Assembly: GCA_015222985.1 (NCBI GenBank)
Contig: JADFWI010000276.1
Location: 1 to 5,655 of the forward strand
Reading direction: 5' to 3'
Length of the DNA stretch: 5,655 nucleotides
DNA from: Pseudomonadota bacterium
GTDB taxonomy: Bacteria > Desulfobacterota > Desulfobacteria > Desulfobacterales > C00003060
The position numbers and the translations under genes are program-made. The first letter of the stretch is position 1; every line of letters begins with the position of its first letter. Below are positions 4,407 to 5,655 of this stretch, in pieces. The notes beneath the pieces were generated by a model, which saw only the letters and a list, made by a program, of their open reading frames with translations, was not told where the DNA came from and did no database searches.

Positions 4407-5519
4407 ATGAAAGCTCCGCTGTTGGATTTAACAGCCCAATATAAAAAGATAAAAGACGATATTCTTAAAGCGACACTTGAAGTTTATGAGAGCCAGCGTT
4501 TCATACTGGGGCCAAAGGTCGAAGAGCTTGAACAAGGCATTGCCCAGTATTGCCGGTGTAAATATGGAGTTGGCGTATCCTCGGGAACTGATGCCCTTTT
4601 GATTTCCCTGATGGCTGCAGGTATTGGCCCAGGGGATGAGGTGGTGACCACGCCATACACTTTTTTTGCCACAGTGGGCTCTATTCTTCGCGTGGGCGCT
4701 GTGCCGGTTTTTGCAGACATTGAAAAAGACACATACAATATGGACCCACAATCACTTAAGGGCAGGATTACAAAACGAACTAAAGCAATAATTCCTGTCC
4801 ATCTGTTCGGGCAATGTTGTGACATGGCCCCGATTCTGGAACTTGCGCGTAAGCACGATCTTGTGGTTATCGAAGACGCAGCACAGGCAATAGGAGCGGA
4901 ATACAAGGGTCAACGGGCAGGTTCTATGGGTGATTTGGGTTGCTTTTCGTTCTTTCCGTCGAAAAACCTGGGTGCCTTTGGTGACGGGGGCATGGTTACG
5001 ACTTCTTCGGATTCCTTGTGCGAGAAGCTCAAAATAATGCGTGTGCACGGTTCAAGCCCCAAATACTATCATAAGCTCTTGGGTGGAAACTTTCGCTTGG
5101 ACGCACTTCAGGCCGCTATCGTTTTGGTGAAGTTGCCATGTCTGGACGGGTGGACCACGTCACGTCAGGCCAATGCGCGAAGGTATTGCGAGCTTTTTGC
5201 CGATAAGGGGTTGGATGAGATCATCAGGATGCCCGCAGAAAAAGATGGCAGGCACATATATAATCAGTTTATCATCTCTGTTCCGGATCAGAGGGACGAA
5301 CTCAGAGAGATGTTGCATGAAGCCGGAATAGGTACGGAGATATACTACCCTGTTCCCATGCACATGCAGCCTTGTTTTGAGGGCGTCTATGGCAAGAAAG
5401 GTGATTTTCCGATAGCAGAACATGCTGCTGACAAAACCCTCGCTCTTCCCATCTATCCGGAATTGACCGATGAGCAGCAGGCGTATGTAGTTGAGAAGAT
5501 TAGGGCATTTTATGCCTGA
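4407..5519 (+). CDS. DegT/DnrJ/EryC1/StrS-family PLP-dependent sugar aminotransferase
   Basis: A 370-residue cytoplasmic enzyme of normal family length. Members transfer an amino group from glutamate or glutamine to a keto-sugar nucleotide, making amino sugars for O-antigen, capsule, glycan or antibiotic. Visible landmarks are PLLDLTAQY (4-12), SSGTDALL (58-65, cofactor phosphate binding), TTPYTFFAT (81-89), PVHLFGQ (130-136), EDAAQAIGA (156-164) with the aspartate that contacts the pyridine nitrogen, and SFFPSKNLGAFGDGG (181-195) carrying the PLP-binding Lys186. A C-terminal GIGTEIYYPVPMH block (307-319) is also family-typical. The overall wording is closest in my memory to WbpE/WlbC-type enzymes (UDP-3-keto-glucuronate series), but the substrate cannot be read from sequence. 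ATG 4407 is chosen over GTG 4368 because of its GGAGAA. No other sugar gene lies in the window. It follows ybaK in the same direction and ends 54 bases before a tRNA gene. Confidence 0.95.
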   Translation: MKAPLLDLTAQYKKIKDDILKATLEVYESQRFILGPKVEELEQGIAQYCRCKYGVGVSSGTDALLISLMAAGIGPGDEVVTTPYTFFATVGSILRVGAVPVFADIEKDTYNMDPQSLKGRITKRTKAIIPVHLFGQCCDMAPILELARKHDLVVIEDAAQAIGAEYKGQRAGSMGDLGCFSFFPSKNLGAFGDGGMVTTSSDSLCEKLKIMRVHGSSPKYYHKLLGGNFRLDALQAAIVLVKLPCLDGWTTSRQANARRYCELFADKGLDEIIRMPAEKDGRHIYNQFIISVPDQRDELREMLHEAGIGTEIYYPVPMHMQPCFEGVYGKKGDFPIAEHAADKTLALPIYPELTDEQQAYVVEKIRAFYA

Positions 5520-5573
5520 CAGGGAAAATGAACTTGCTTTTTCCAGCGTGAGGCGTTAATGTAAAAATGTTGT

Positions 5574-5649
5574 GGGGATGTAGCTCAGATGGGAGAGCGC
5601 GGCGTTCGCAATGCCGAGGTCAGGGGTTCGATCCCCCTCATCTCCACCA
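5574..5649 (+). tRNA. tRNA-Ala, anticodon CGC
   Basis: A complete 76-base cloverleaf. The acceptor stem GGGGATG pairs with CATCTCC and includes the G3-U70 wobble that marks tRNA-Ala for alanyl-tRNA synthetase. The D arm is GCTC/GAGC, the anticodon stem CGGCG/TGCCG closes a TTCGCAA loop with CGC at positions 34-36, and the T arm is AGGGG/CCCCT with TTCGATC. The discriminator A and the CCA end (5647-5649) are encoded. It reads GCG codons. No confident promoter is seen in the 54 bases upstream, although TTGCTT (5534-5539) could serve as a weak -35. tRNA genes are common integration sites, and its 3' end lies six bases from the window edge, so what follows cannot be judged. Confidence 0.97.
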
Positions 5650-5655
5650 ACCCCC

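Noticed and set aside
5521..5547. Terminator after the aminotransferase (GGAAAA facing TTTTCC)
   Set aside because: The stem is short and A/T-rich with a long loop and no U-tract after it.

Overview
The window reads as an accessory stretch of a Gram-negative genome of moderate GC content. Family resemblances of the proteins, and a short palindromic element at the left edge, suggest a deltaproteobacterium (Desulfobacterota-like). That assignment is an inference from general impression and rests on no phylogenetic test.

Left half, minus strand (about 1-2850). A two-gene unit reads leftward. It begins with a protein carrying two FHA domains (2801-1842), followed after 56 bases by a 522-residue protein (1785-217). 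The N-terminal third of the latter looks like the small T6SS sheath subunit TssB (VipA/ImpB), and the rest looks like a shortened large sheath subunit TssC (VipB/ImpC). It therefore appears to be a single-chain contractile-sheath protomer. Both -35 and -10 consensus hexamers lie just before the FHA gene, so close to its ATG that the mRNA would be nearly leaderless. Beyond the sheath gene, at the left edge, is an imperfect palindrome of about 70 bases inside a reading frame that runs off the window. It may be a dispersed repeat.

Centre, plus strand (2972-3700). Divergent from the FHA gene is a compact PP2C-family Ser/Thr protein phosphatase with its metal-binding aspartates in place. An FHA protein, a PP2C phosphatase and a sheath gene together fit the known threonine-phosphorylation control of type VI secretion (PpkA/PppA/Fha). 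No kinase, baseplate, tube or membrane-complex gene is inside the window.

Right half, plus strand (3700-5655). A sigma70-like promoter precedes a region of about 137 bases whose ends form a 12-bp stem. This looks like a structured non-coding RNA of unknown family, with 6S RNA as a weak possibility. It is followed by a YbaK/EbsC-type aminoacyl-tRNA deacylase, then a DegT/DnrJ/EryC1/StrS PLP-dependent sugar aminotransferase. The junction of these two genes holds a perfect inverted repeat with 10-base arms. The window closes with a complete tRNA-Ala (anticodon CGC) with encoded CCA.

The strongest candidates for something new are the fused, compact sheath protein with its FHA/PP2C neighbours, and the unassigned structured RNA.
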